Below are positions 8,471-19,000 of a stretch of DNA of 37,121 bases, piece by piece (position 1 is the first letter of the stretch; the number at the start of each line of letters is the position of its first letter). Origin of the DNA: an uncultured Porphyromonadaceae bacterium (GTDB lineage Bacteria; Bacteroidota; Bacteroidia; Bacteroidales; Muribaculaceae). Where the stretch lies: contig CAMTMX010000029.1 in the NCBI GenBank assembly GCA_947073495.1, positions 1 to 37,121 of the forward strand, given 5' to 3'. The translations under genes were made by a program, and so were the position numbers. The notes below the pieces were generated by a model. It was not told where the DNA came from and did not search any database. It worked only from the letters and a program-made list of their open reading frames with translations.

Positions 8471-10069
8471 ATGCCTGAAACAGCAAAAGCAACCATCGAA
8501 TCGGGTAAAGCCATCCTCGGCATAGAGTTTGGCTCTACCCGTATCAAAGCGGTACTCATCGATGGCGACAACAACCCTATCGCACAGGGTAGCCACGAGT
8601 GGGAAAACCAGCTTGTAAACGGATTCTGGACATACAGTCTCGAAGCCATCTGGTTTGGCGTGCAGGACTGCTACCGCGACCTGCGCGAAAACGTGAAAGA
8701 GAAATATGGCGTGGAGCTTACGCAACTCGCCGGCATAGGTATCAGTGCGATGATGCATGGCTATATGCCTTTCGACAAGGATGGCAATATGCTTGCACCT
8801 TTCCGCACATGGCGCAACACCAATACCGGTGAAGCGGCATCTATTCTTTCCGAACTTTTCGAATACAACATCCCTCTCCGCTGGAGCATCTCCCATCTAT
8901 ACCAGGCTGTCCTCAATGAAGAGGAGCACGTGAAAGACGTCGCTTTTATAACCACTCTTGCCGGATATATCCACTGGCAGCTGACAGGGGAGAAAGTGAT
9001 CGGTATCGGCGACGGTTCCGGAATGATACCGGTTGATCCCGAAACCAAGAACTACTCGGCAAAGATGATTGAGAAGTTCGACAACCTTGTTGCAGACAAA
9101 GGGTTCGGCTGGAAACTTGAAGATATCCTTCCCAAGATCCTGGTGGCAGGAGAGAATGCCGGCATCCTCACTGAAGAGGGTGCTAAACGCCTCGATATTT
9201 CCGGCAACCTGAAGGCAGGCACTCCTCTTTGTCCTCCCGAGGGCGACGCAGGCACCGGTATGGTCGCAACCAATGCTGTCAAGCAGCGCACCGGAAACGT
9301 TTCTGCCGGCACATCTTCCTTCTCGATGATTGTCCTTGAGAAAGATCTCAGCAAGCCTTACGAAATGATCGACATGGTCACAACTCCCGACGGAAGCCTC
9401 GTTGCCATGGTGCATTGCAACAACTGTACTTCCGATCTCAACGCATGGGTGGGACTGTTCCGTGAATACACCGAGTTGCTTGGAGTGCCTGTAGACATGA
9501 ACGAAATCTTCGGCAAGCTATACAACAACGCTCTCAATGGAGATCCCGACTGCGGCGGACTCGTATCTTACAACTACTTCTCAGGTGAGCCTATCACGGG
9601 ACTCTCCGAGGGACGTCCTCTGTTCGTACGTTCTGTTGCAAACCGCTTCAACCTCGCCAACTTCATGCGTGCCAACATACACGCGGCTGTCGCCTGTCTG
9701 AAAATTGGCAACGATATACTTTTCAACGACGAGAAAATCAAGGTGGACCGTATCACCGGTCACGGCGGTCTGTTCAAGACTCCGGGCGTAGGACAACGTA
9801 TCCTTGCGGCAGCTCTCAACTCCCCGATCTCAGTAATGGAGACAGCCGGTGAAGGGGGTGCCTGGGGTATGGCTCTTCTTGCAGGCTATCTTGTCAACAA
9901 CAAGAACGACCGCAACCTCGCCGATTATCTCGAAATGGAGGTTTTCGCCGGCAACACCGGTCTCAGCATATCTCCCACAGAGGAAGATGTGGCAGGGTTC
10001 GACGCATATATCAAGAACTATCTTGACTCCCTCCCTGTTGAACAAAGTGCAGTCGCTCACCATAAATAA
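8471..10069 (+). CDS. araB: L-ribulokinase (FGGY family)
   Basis: This 532-residue sugar kinase phosphorylates L-ribulose with ATP. It has the FGGY phosphate-1 motif at the N-terminus (GIEFGSTRIKAVLIDGD, about 18-34) and the C-terminal adenosine region (GHGGLFKTPGVGQRILAAAL). I chose the ATG at 8471, 11 bases after the araA stop. An in-frame TTG at 8453 would overlap araA and add six unlikely residues. It is shorter than the E. coli enzyme (566), and I recall Bacteroidetes versions being of this shorter length. It is the last gene of the operon and is followed by a terminator. Confidence 0.94.
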   Translation: MPETAKATIESGKAILGIEFGSTRIKAVLIDGDNNPIAQGSHEWENQLVNGFWTYSLEAIWFGVQDCYRDLRENVKEKYGVELTQLAGIGISAMMHGYMPFDKDGNMLAPFRTWRNTNTGEAASILSELFEYNIPLRWSISHLYQAVLNEEEHVKDVAFITTLAGYIHWQLTGEKVIGIGDGSGMIPVDPETKNYSAKMIEKFDNLVADKGFGWKLEDILPKILVAGENAGILTEEGAKRLDISGNLKAGTPLCPPEGDAGTGMVATNAVKQRTGNVSAGTSSFSMIVLEKDLSKPYEMIDMVTTPDGSLVAMVHCNNCTSDLNAWVGLFREYTELLGVPVDMNEIFGKLYNNALNGDPDCGGLVSYNYFSGEPITGLSEGRPLFVRSVANRFNLANFMRANIHAAVACLKIGNDILFNDEKIKVDRITGHGGLFKTPGVGQRILAAALNSPISVMETAGEGGAWGMALLAGYLVNNKNDRNLADYLEMEVFAGNTGLSISPTEEDVAGFDAYIKNYLDSLPVEQSAVAHHK

Positions 10070-10126
10070 TTAGTAATTACTAAAAATTACTAATTACTAA
10101 TTGACAATTGCTAATTGGTAAAAATT
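10070..10126 (+). repeat. Heptamer-phased repeat after araB
   Basis: TTACTAA-, TTGACAA- and TTGCTAA-type units in a 7-base phase lie between the araB stop and the terminator. Confidence 0.6.
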
Positions 10127-10130
10127 GGTA

Positions 10131-10167
10131 AGGGCTTTGCCGTTGATTCGCCGGCAAAGCCCTTTTT
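10131..10167 (+). terminator. Rho-independent terminator of the arabinose operon
   Basis: A perfect 12-base stem, AGGGCTTTGCCG (10131-10142) with CGGCAAAGCCCT (10152-10163) and a 9-base loop, runs into a T-tract. It lies between converging araB and the regulator gene and may also slow transcription coming from the right. Confidence 0.92.
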
Positions 10168-10200
10168 ATTTCTACATTCTAATGTCTGATATTGGCAAGA

Positions 10201-13200
10201 TCAGTCTTCAGCCCGCTCTTGCTCTTTTTCTGCAAATTCGGCAGGCTTCATTCCGAACTGCTTCTGGAAGCATTTGGAGAAATAAGAGCTGTTGTTGAAT
10301 CCTACCATATATCCGATCTCATTCACACGATATTTCCCCTCTTTCAGCAATTCGGCTCCTTTCTTCAACCGGGTGATCTGTATCAGTTCCTTCGGAGTGA
10401 CGTCAGCCATAGTCTTTATCTTGTTATACAGGCTACTTCTGCTTATGCCGAGATGATCGGCAATAAAATCCACATTCAACTCCGGATTCGAGAAATTATC
10501 CTCTATAAGAGCCTGCATTCTTGTGAGGAAGTCACTGTCTACCTCAGTGGAGGCAAGTGTGGAGATCGGTTCCAACGGTTCCTCAGTATATTTCTTTTTG
10601 AGAAGAGCCCTCATCTCAAGAAGATTGTCGATACACGCCTCAAGATAAGAGATTGAAAACGGTTTCTCGATATATAGGTCAGCACCTGTCTTCATCGTCT
10701 CAATCTTCGACAGATTGTCGGTCTTTGCCGTGAGCATCACAAACGGGATGTGGCAATAATACTCGTTGCGTCTCACCCTCTTTAGAAATTCCACACCATC
10801 CATCACAGGCATCATCCAGTCGCAGATAATAAGCGACACGGGAAATTCCGAGAGTCTTCCAAGAGCCTCCTCGCCATTCCCGGCAGTCACGACATCATAA
10901 TGCTTCTCGAAATTCTTGGCGATAAACCTCACCATCTCTTCATTGTCGTCAACAACCAGAAGCACAGGTTTCACACCCTCTTCCGGCTTCGCAACACCCT
11001 GATTCATTTCTTTCAAACTATCTTGCGCCGACGATGGCTCCTCTGAAGGGATCACATTCTCCTGATGCACCGGCAGACTCACTATAAATTTCGCGCCCTT
11101 CCCTTGAGCACTGTCAACTTCCACCGATCCGCCGTGGGCGTCGACCACACTCTTCACAATGGAAAGTCCGAGTCCGGTGCCACCTCTTGAATCGTTGACA
11201 TTGTCGAGAACCTGGAAAAACGGTTTGAAAATCTTGCTGCGGTTCTCCTTGTTTATTCCGATTCCATTGTCTTCCACGCTTATCACAAAATTCTTGCCGT
11301 CAGGATTCGCGTGGCATTCCACTTTTATGATGTCTTTCGTAAACTTCCGGGCATTGTTGAGAAGGTTGCTCACCAGTTTGGTGACAGCCTCCGGGTCTAC
11401 GTCTACCCGAAGACTGTCCTTGGCAGGACAGCTGACGGTGAGCCTGATACCCTTCTGTTCGAGCGACGGGCGGAACCTGTCGGTCACGTTCTCTATCAGC
11501 TGGGTTATATCCTCGTTGCGGAAGCCTACGGGAAGTGCGTTGCTTTCCACTTTCTTATAATCCAAAAGCTGATTCACGAGCGAAAGCAAACGCTGCGAAT
11601 TTCTGTCGATAACGGTCAGGTCTTCCCTCACCTCCGGAGAAAACTTCTCGGGAGAATTTAATATTTTTTCGAGAGGACCAATAATCAGCGATACAGGAGT
11701 GCGGATCTCATGTGCCACCACTGTAAAGAAATTCAATTTTGAGCGGAACATCTCCTTCTCTTTGTTGCTCGAAATGCGGTCGAGCTCGACAATATGGTTC
11801 CTCTCCATTCTCCAAAGCACGAATCTTACCGCCAACAACAGCAAAGCAACCACAATGATCACATACAAGGTCTTCATCCAGACTGAGGCATACCATGCGG
11901 GCTTCACCACGATTTTCAGGCTTATGCCCTCTTCGTTCCACACGCCATCGCCGTTAGCAGCCTTCACATGCAAAGTATAGGTGCCCGGAGGGAGATTGGA
12001 ATAAGTGGCACGGTTCTCTTTTCCTGTAGAATGCCAAGTCTTGTCGAAACCCTCAAGCCGGTACTTATAGGAATTCCCGGAAGGATTTGCATAACTCAAG
12101 GCTGAGAAATAGATCGAGAACGTATGATCGGCGTGAGTGAGGACAAGCTCTTTGATAGAGTTGAGAGACTCCGGAAGATGCTCGTCGCCAACCTCTATCG
12201 GAGTATTGACTATGTCAAGTCCTGTAAATTTCAATATAGGCGCGCCCCCTTTCGTCCTTACAGCCATGGGATCCACACAACTGAAGCCGTGCACGGATCC
12301 GAAATATATTTTCCCGTCGGAAGTCATAAAAGAGGCTCCCGGCACAAACTGATTGTCGCTCAACCCATCCTGATAAGTAAAAAAATGAGATTCATCTGCA
12401 TGAGATATGTTAAGAAGCCCTGAAAGCGTTGATATCCAAAGATCACCGCCCGACACCTGCACCGACTGAGCCGTTGCATTCTGAATCCCCTCCGTCATAT
12501 TCATAAAATTGTCGGCAGTCCTGTCATAACAATACACACCGTAGGGGGTCGCCACATACACCTCCCCATCCCCTGCAGCCGTCACACTGTTGACATGATT
12601 GTGAGGCAAACTCCCCGGAGACTTCGAAGCCACATATTGTTTCACATCCCCGCTTTTGGTATTAAGACGGAAAAGCCCTTTCCCCTGGGTTGAAATCCAT
12701 AGATTATCATATCTGTCTACATCCAGATCCACTATCCACGCCCCAAAATCCTTTACCCCTACAAATGAGTCTTTCTCCGGATCATACTTTGCGAGAGTCT
12801 CTGTCGACGCCATCCAGACAGTCCCGTCTGCATCCTTGCATATCGCATAACAACTGTAATAGCCGTTTCCTTCCACCAGGATCTTATGCCAGCTGCCAGT
12901 GCTTGCATCAATGATTCCCGCTCCTTTTGAATAAGTTCCCACCCATATCTTGTCGCCGTCGGCAAGCAGAGCGTTGACATTCACGTTTTCAAGATGCCCG
13001 TCGATGGCATAATTATAAAACCTTCCGCTTATCGGGTTATATCTGCACAGTCCTCCATCAGCGCTTCCGATCCATAAATTCCCTGTATTGTCTTCACAAA
13101 ACCTGGTAATTACGTTTCCGCTTACAGAATTTATAAACCTGGAATGATGCCACCTGCCAAACCGCTTGGAATTCTTACTCAGATAGTTTATTCCCCTGTA

Positions 13201-14193
13201 ATACGTACCGATCCAGAATCCCCCTTCCCGGTCTTGCACAATAGGATATATAAACCTGTCGGTCAAACTCTCATGATTTAGTTCATCCGACTTATAGACT
13301 CTAAGTTCACCGCTGGATTTGTCAACCAGAGCGAGTCCGCTGTCAGAGCCGACAAACAGCATTGAGGGGCTGTATTCTGCTATAGAATGTATATGCCACA
13401 CATTTTCCGCAGATCCTGGCGGAACTATTCTTTCCGCCTCGCCGGTACGACCATTGAATCTCAACAACCCTTTTTCCCATGTGCCGAACCAATAGTCACC
13501 CTGCGAATCACAGAACATAGACAATCCTGCAGCGTGGATCCTTTCCCCATCAACAGTGAGATAAAAAGGTTCAAAACGATTGCTTCTACGGTCAAGACGA
13601 TAAATGCCGTCTTCCGAGGCATTGCTGACACCCCACACCACATCGAATGCGTCTACATATAAATGTCCTATAAAGTTCACTACATTGGGGAAATCCTGAT
13701 AAAAAACCACCTCATTGTCAGGAGAAATACTGAACACCCCCAGTCGGTCGACAGTTACCCACAGATGTCCTGACGAATCCGAACAGATATCATTGATCTC
13801 TCCTTTGATTCTGACATTGATTTCGTCAGAATACTTCAATTTGACCTCCTCGACTTTCTCAATCCGGCTGTCATAACGATAGATACCTCTGTCTGCGCCA
13901 ATGAACAATCCTTGGGGAGTGTCACAAAGCGTCATTATGTAAAGATCCGGCTCTCCGTTACTGTCTTCCGGAACAAACACTTTTGAAGAAGTTCCGTCAA
14001 ATCTGACCACACCTCCGTCAGTGGCAAACCACATATAACCCTCTTTATCCTGAGTTATGTCGCGCACACTGTTTGAAGGGAGCCCGTTTTCTGTTGTATA
14101 GTGAGTAAAATTAAAGCCGGGGGCAGTGAAAGCCGCCGTCATTCTCGCGAACGACAGCAACATAAGCGTTATGGAAAGAAGAAGATGTTTCAT
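10201..14193 (-). CDS. Hybrid two-component system regulator (sensor kinase / receiver / AraC fusion)
   Basis: This 1330-residue one-protein regulator is typical of Bacteroidales glycan loci. In order: signal peptide (MKHLLLSITLMLLSFARMTAA), a periplasmic sensor of two-bladed Reg_prop repeats (about 25-660), a Y_Y_Y domain (about 690-765), and a membrane helix (about 773-790). The kinase core follows, with H828 in VVAHEIRTPVSLIIGP and ATP-binding DNGIGI and GGTGLGLSIV. Then come a receiver with phospho-acceptor D1125 (ICDWMMPVMDG) and K1177, and an AraC-type helix-turn-helix (about 1225-1320). I prefer the Met at 14193 over 14259, because the extra 22 residues come from a simple repeat and would spoil the signal peptide. 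It should sense a periplasmic oligosaccharide and activate the adjacent SusCD operon. The ligand is unknown; an arabinose-containing oligosaccharide is my guess from context. Confidence 0.95.
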   Translation of the reverse strand: MKHLLLSITLMLLSFARMTAAFTAPGFNFTHYTTENGLPSNSVRDITQDKEGYMWFATDGGVVRFDGTSSKVFVPEDSNGEPDLYIMTLCDTPQGLFIGADRGIYRYDSRIEKVEEVKLKYSDEINVRIKGEINDICSDSSGHLWVTVDRLGVFSISPDNEVVFYQDFPNVVNFIGHLYVDAFDVVWGVSNASEDGIYRLDRRSNRFEPFYLTVDGERIHAAGLSMFCDSQGDYWFGTWEKGLLRFNGRTGEAERIVPPGSAENVWHIHSIAEYSPSMLFVGSDSGLALVDKSSGELRVYKSDELNHESLTDRFIYPIVQDREGGFWIGTYYRGINYLSKNSKRFGRWHHSRFINSVSGNVITRFCEDNTGNLWIGSADGGLCRYNPISGRFYNYAIDGHLENVNVNALLADGDKIWVGTYSKGAGIIDASTGSWHKILVEGNGYYSCYAICKDADGTVWMASTETLAKYDPEKDSFVGVKDFGAWIVDLDVDRYDNLWISTQGKGLFRLNTKSGDVKQYVASKSPGSLPHNHVNSVTAAGDGEVYVATPYGVYCYDRTADNFMNMTEGIQNATAQSVQVSGGDLWISTLSGLLNISHADESHFFTYQDGLSDNQFVPGASFMTSDGKIYFGSVHGFSCVDPMAVRTKGGAPILKFTGLDIVNTPIEVGDEHLPESLNSIKELVLTHADHTFSIYFSALSYANPSGNSYKYRLEGFDKTWHSTGKENRATYSNLPPGTYTLHVKAANGDGVWNEEGISLKIVVKPAWYASVWMKTLYVIIVVALLLLAVRFVLWRMERNHIVELDRISSNKEKEMFRSKLNFFTVVAHEIRTPVSLIIGPLEKILNSPEKFSPEVREDLTVIDRNSQRLLSLVNQLLDYKKVESNALPVGFRNEDITQLIENVTDRFRPSLEQKGIRLTVSCPAKDSLRVDVDPEAVTKLVSNLLNNARKFTKDIIKVECHANPDGKNFVISVEDNGIGINKENRSKIFKPFFQVLDNVNDSRGGTGLGLSIVKSVVDAHGGSVEVDSAQGKGAKFIVSLPVHQENVIPSEEPSSAQDSLKEMNQGVAKPEEGVKPVLLVVDDNEEMVRFIAKNFEKHYDVVTAGNGEEALGRLSEFPVSLIICDWMMPVMDGVEFLKRVRRNEYYCHIPFVMLTAKTDNLSKIETMKTGADLYIEKPFSISYLEACIDNLLEMRALLKKKYTEEPLEPISTLASTEVDSDFLTRMQALIEDNFSNPELNVDFIADHLGISRSSLYNKIKTMADVTPKELIQITRLKKGAELLKEGKYRVNEIGYMVGFNNSSYFSKCFQKQFGMKPAEFAEKEQERAED

Positions 14194-14326
14194 GATTAAT
14201 TTTGAATGTTGAATTTTTAATGTTGAATGTATTCCTAATTTTGAATTTGGAATTTTCAAATTCGCTTTATAATTTCAAAATTAAAATTTTTGATCTAAAA
14301 TTCAAAATCCAACATTCTAATTCAAA
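14194..14326 (-). repeat. Heptamer-phased simple repeat between the regulator gene and the susD1 terminator
   Basis: The AT-rich tract is built of TTGAATG/TTGAATT and TTCAAAA-like words mostly seven bases apart. It contains the candidate promoter of the regulator gene and no coding potential. Confidence 0.65.
14276..14306 (-). promoter_or_regulatory. Candidate promoter of the hybrid regulator gene
   Basis: On the minus strand TTTG (14303-14306) and TAATTTTG (14276-14283) are 19 bases apart, the Bacteroidales -33/-7 layout. They lie just past the susD1 terminator and about 85 bases from the start codon. The surrounding simple repeat is rich in TTTG words, so a chance match is possible. Confidence 0.4.
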
Positions 14327-14369
14327 ATAAAAAAAGTGGGCGGAAGCGCCGATATTGCACCTCCGCCCG
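14327..14369 (-). terminator. Rho-independent terminator after susD1
   Basis: On the minus strand GGGCGGA (14362-14368) pairs with TCCGCCC (14338-14344) across a 17-base loop that can pair further, followed by a run of seven T (14329-14335). It separates the SusCD1 operon from the regulator gene. Confidence 0.85.
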
Positions 14370-14381
14370 GAATCAATTCAA

Positions 14382-16061
14382 TTATTCATAAGGCGCAGCG
14401 TCGATCTCGGGCGCTCTGTTGAGTTCCCATCTCGGCACGGGGAGCCAATACAGTTTGTCATTGTTGAAGACGCGAGTAGACACCACGTTATTTTCGTCGT
14501 TGGTCATATAATATTTCGTACCGTCTGCCCGGCGACCAATTGTCATACCATAAATAGGTTTGGAATACTCCTCATACATCTTCTTCCATCTACGCTGGTC
14601 GAACCAACGGTTGCCTTCAAACACAAGCTCGATCTGACGTTCATAATCATATTCGGCACGGATATCAGCTCCTGTAGCGTCAGGAAGCAATGCACGGTTA
14701 CGTATCATGTTGATATATTGCAATGCCTCGCCGTTGTTGCCGAGCTCGATCATACATTCTGCATAATTGAGAAGGATTTCGGAATAGCGGATAAAAAACC
14801 ATGGAGCTGTATACATGAGTGTGCTTCTGCAATCGTGGTTTGGATCAAGGAACTTACGCATAGAATAGCCGGTCTTGCTGGCATTCCACCAATAAGGACC
14901 CCATTGACTGTCTTTACCATTATTGCCATCTTCTCCATACCATACCTCTACTTCTCGATGACCTGAGCCATAACCCCATTCATCACCGTCAAGAAGGAAT
15001 GCTGCGTAGAAACGTATTTCCCTTCCAGCCCATGGATATTCCTCATAATAGCTTTTCACTTCAGGAGCCGAGCCGTCAGCCATCTGGAATTTGTCGACAA
15101 TATTCTGGGTCGGTTGGAAGTTACCCCAACCTTCAAAACCGTTGCCGATTCCACATGGAGCCTGATACAGGAAGCACATGTTATCACCTGAGCCATATTT
15201 GGAATCGTATTGCTTAACGAAGATTGCCTCAGGATTTTGTGCATCAAGGAAAAGACTGCCGTATTCCTCGCTGCTGCTTACCGGTTTGAGATGATACACG
15301 CCAAGATCGATCACAGCTTTAGCAGCATCTGCTGCAGCACGCCATTTCTCATTTGAGGGGGTTCCAAAAAGGGGGCTTGCCTTATAGAGAAGCACACGGC
15401 TCTTCAATGCGAGGGCTGCTCCTTTAGTAACACGACCATAATTTGAAGCATCATAACTTTCAGGGAGAAGAGCAGCTGCCTTGTCAAGATCACTCACGAT
15501 AAAGTCAGCAACCTTATCCATATCCTGACGAGTCTCACCGAAAGTGGCATCAAGTTCAAAGGTGTGGTCAATGATAGGGACTCTTCCAAAGAAACTGTAG
15601 AGCATGTGGTAGTACCACGCTCGTATGAAGTAACCCTGACCTTTCTGTTGGTCACGCCATACCTTATCGGAGTCTAACTGTGCGGGCACATCGTCTATCT
15701 TCTCAATAAACAGATTAATTTTATTGATTGCCTGATAATAATAGTGCCAGGGATCCCACAAGCCATCATCCCATCCGATACCACAGTTATCAGGAGAAAG
15801 AAGACCCTGAGTATAGTTTTCAGAGCCATAGGTATGCATCTGAAAAACTTCATCAGTATAATGGGCGAAGCGGGTTCCGTTCTGCGACTCAGCACGAATG
15901 TTCATGTATTGAGTGTTAAGATATGCTTCGGAAAGTGAGAGTTCACTCCAAACTACCTCGGCAGTAAAAGAATTGTGCGGATCCTCGTCAAGTATATCGT
16001 TGCAAGAGCCAAGCGACATGGATGCCAAAGCGAGAGCTCCTATCAATATTTTATTTTTCAT
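14382..16061 (-). CDS. SusD-family outer-membrane substrate-binding lipoprotein (SusD1)
   Basis: This is a 559-residue RagB/SusD protein. The lipoprotein signal ends in SMSLGSC (Cys20). SusD-typical segments are WHYYYQAINKINLFIEKI, a tetratricopeptide-like helical core (RAWYYHMLYSFFGRVPI, RVTKGAALALKSRVLLYKASPLF), and the C-terminal NYAECMIELGNNGEALQYINMIRNRA and LVFEGNRWFDQRRWK. It caps the SusC1 barrel at the cell surface and delivers bound glycan or glycopeptide. It starts 12 bases after the SusC1 stop and is followed by a terminator. The substrate cannot be read from sequence. Tryptophan-rich stretches (WYGEDGNNGKDSQWGPYWWN) may line the binding site. Confidence 0.95.
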   Translation of the reverse strand: MKNKILIGALALASMSLGSCNDILDEDPHNSFTAEVVWSELSLSEAYLNTQYMNIRAESQNGTRFAHYTDEVFQMHTYGSENYTQGLLSPDNCGIGWDDGLWDPWHYYYQAINKINLFIEKIDDVPAQLDSDKVWRDQQKGQGYFIRAWYYHMLYSFFGRVPIIDHTFELDATFGETRQDMDKVADFIVSDLDKAAALLPESYDASNYGRVTKGAALALKSRVLLYKASPLFGTPSNEKWRAAADAAKAVIDLGVYHLKPVSSSEEYGSLFLDAQNPEAIFVKQYDSKYGSGDNMCFLYQAPCGIGNGFEGWGNFQPTQNIVDKFQMADGSAPEVKSYYEEYPWAGREIRFYAAFLLDGDEWGYGSGHREVEVWYGEDGNNGKDSQWGPYWWNASKTGYSMRKFLDPNHDCRSTLMYTAPWFFIRYSEILLNYAECMIELGNNGEALQYINMIRNRALLPDATGADIRAEYDYERQIELVFEGNRWFDQRRWKKMYEEYSKPIYGMTIGRRADGTKYYMTNDENNVVSTRVFNNDKLYWLPVPRWELNRAPEIDAAPYE

Positions 16062-16073
16062 GATTATCAGGTT

Positions 16074-19000
16074 TTAGAAGGTTATACCGGCACCAAAAGT
16101 GATTGAGCGCGATAGAGGATATCCTGTTATATAACCAGGGTTATCAACTACTATGTTATCATTATCGTCGCGACCGGCGATTTCCGGATCAGCCACTTTG
16201 AAATTGTCGATTGTGAAAAGGTTACTACCATTGATATAAACGCGGAGATTTTCAATTCCTGCCTTGCTCATCCATTCTTTCGGGAAGGTGTAGCCGATTT
16301 CGATAGATTTCAGGCGAAGGAAGTCTGCACTACGGAGCCACCAGGTTGATGCTGATCCGTTCCAAGTGTCGCCATAAGTCTGTTTGATCATAGCCTTAGG
16401 CCATCTTGCAGCTGCATTTTGCTCCGGTGTATTATCTGTACGCCAACGGCCTTCATAGAAATCAGTCACCATATTCATGCCGGGCTGAACAAGTTTCTTT
16501 GCCTTACCCTGACCTTGGAAGAAACAGTTGAAGTCGATACCCTTCCAGCCTCCTGCGAGAGTAATGCCGTATATGATTTTAGGAGTTGCTGATTCATCGA
16601 TACGGATTGCATCGTCCCAAGTAATCTTGCCGTCACCGTTTGTATCCTGATAGATAAGGTCACCGGGAGCAGCGCCTGCGATATGGGGAGAGTTATCAAC
16701 CTGTTCCTGTGTCTGATAGATTCCAATAGCCTTATACATAATCAGACCATCTATGGGGTGTCCTTCGGTCTTCTGCCAAGCTGGCGTGTTGACTGCCTCG
16801 TCCATATAATTCACTTTGTTTTGTGAATATGTGAAGTTGCCGGTCACACTCCAGTTGAAATCACCTGCACGATCCTGATATGTGGCGACAAGTTCCACAC
16901 CGGAATTGGTAACCTTACCGAGGTTCTCCGCCGGCAGGCTCATACCTGCATAATAAGGGATGGAAGCGTTTCTTGTGATAAGGATATCGCTACGTTTTGA
17001 GAGGAACCAGTCAAAGTCAAGCATGAATTTGCTGTTGAGGAAGTAAGCAGAGAAACCGGCATTCCACGTAGTAGCTTTTTCCCAAGTCACGAGAGGATTG
17101 GCAACCCTGCTCAAGTAAATACCTTGAGTAAGTTGAGCCTTGTCTCCAATACCGAAATATGGGGAAGTTCCATTAAACATATATTGTTCTCTGTACTGAT
17201 ATGCGGATATGTTATCGTTACCCATTTTACCCCATGACCCCTTGATCTTCAAAAAATTCACATAAGGCTGAACGGGAGACCAAAATTCTTCCTGGCTTAT
17301 GACCCACCCTAAGGAAAGCGAAGGGAAGAGACCCCAGCGATGACCCTTGGCAAAGTTCATAGAGCCATCATATCTCATAGTGAACTCTGCAAGATATTTA
17401 TCATTGTATGCATAGTTGATACGTCCGAACACATTGCGACGTGTCACGACATCAGAATTGCCACCATTGTCCCAATCATAAGGATTTGCACTACCGAAAT
17501 CAATATCCGGGAGAAGCTCAGAAAGGAAGTTGGTTCTGTAGGCTGAAATAGAATTGTAGTTATACTTGCTCTGCTCATATGCCACGAAAGCGTTTATCTT
17601 ATGCAATTCGTTAAACTCGCGATCATAGCCAAGGCGTGCGTTGAGTGTCACAGTAGAACTCCAGTTAGACCAAGAGTTGACGGATATCTTGCTGGTTTCG
17701 TCTCTCTGATTGATATATTCACCATTCTCATAAGAATAAAGATCATAGGGACGGCTGAGCTGTTTTCCATTGTTGAATGCAAGGTCAATAGCGGCATATC
17801 CCTCTACATAAAGTCCTTCGGTGAGCTTGTCAAGGTTGATTCTCAATCTTGGCTTCAGATTCAAGATATTGTAATAGTACTTGTTATAACCGGGAGCATC
17901 GGTCACCATCACTGTCGCATTGTTTGTTAGACCGTCATAACCTACACGGGGAAGACCATTTGGGAAATACGGTGCAGCACCAGGGAATGTGGTGAGAAGA
18001 TGAGTGAATAGATATTGTGTGTTATAAACTCCTCTGTTTCTCTCTTCGCGACGTCCAAGAATATCAAAGCTGAAGTTCCACCAGTCGGAGGCGTTCACGT
18101 CAACGTTAGAAGTAAACTGGAACTGCTTATAGTCTTGTGCACTTTTCTTATAAAGAGCATCCTGCCACATGTAGCCGAGAGAGCTATAGAAAGACACCTT
18201 TTCGTTACCACCGCTGACAGAGACGTTATGGCTTGTACGGCTTGTCCATTTCTTAGCAGTCTCTGCCCACCAGTCTGTATCAGGGAAGTTAAGAGGATCA
18301 TCGTGATTGAGATAGTGCTGAAGCACATCCTCGCTATAAGTCAACTGACCTGAGCCATGACGCGGGTCGGCATCATATTCGTTGACGTATGTAGCGTACT
18401 GATAAGAATTGAGCATCTTAGGTATGCGGGTAGGCTGCGACATAGTGTAGTTGCCGTTGTAAGTGATTTTCACTTTTCCAGCCTTACCACGCTTGGTGGT
18501 GACCAAAATTACACCGTTTGCTGCACGTGCACCATAAATGGCAGCTGAAGCATCCTTCAGTACTGAGATACTTTCGATGTCGTTCGGGTCAAGACGGGAG
18601 AAAGAACGGTCGGCGATACCGTCAACCACGATAAGAGGACTGGTATCACCGAGAGTCCCTTTACCACGGATAAGGAGAGTGGCGTTGTCGGCACCGGGCT
18701 CACCTGACGTGCTCATACCTATCACACCGGCGGTTTTACCGGCAAGGGTGTTTGTAAGGTTGGCGGCTGAGACTTTCTTGATGTCTTCTCCGGCAACGGA
18801 TGATACTGAACCGGTAAGGGTAGCCTTCTTCTGCACACCGTAACCTACCACTACCACCTCGTCGAGAGATTCGGTGTCTTCAAGAAGGTCGATTCTAAGT
18901 TCTTTCTGACCTGTGAGAGCAATCTCCTGGGTTTTATAGCCCACATAGCTCACCACGAGAGTGCCGCTTGAGGGGACGTTGAGGGTGAAGTTACCATCGA

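Noticed and set aside
14194..14259. Upstream start of the hybrid regulator at 14259
   Set aside because: The extra 22 residues are encoded by the simple repeat and would precede a perfect signal peptide starting at 14193.
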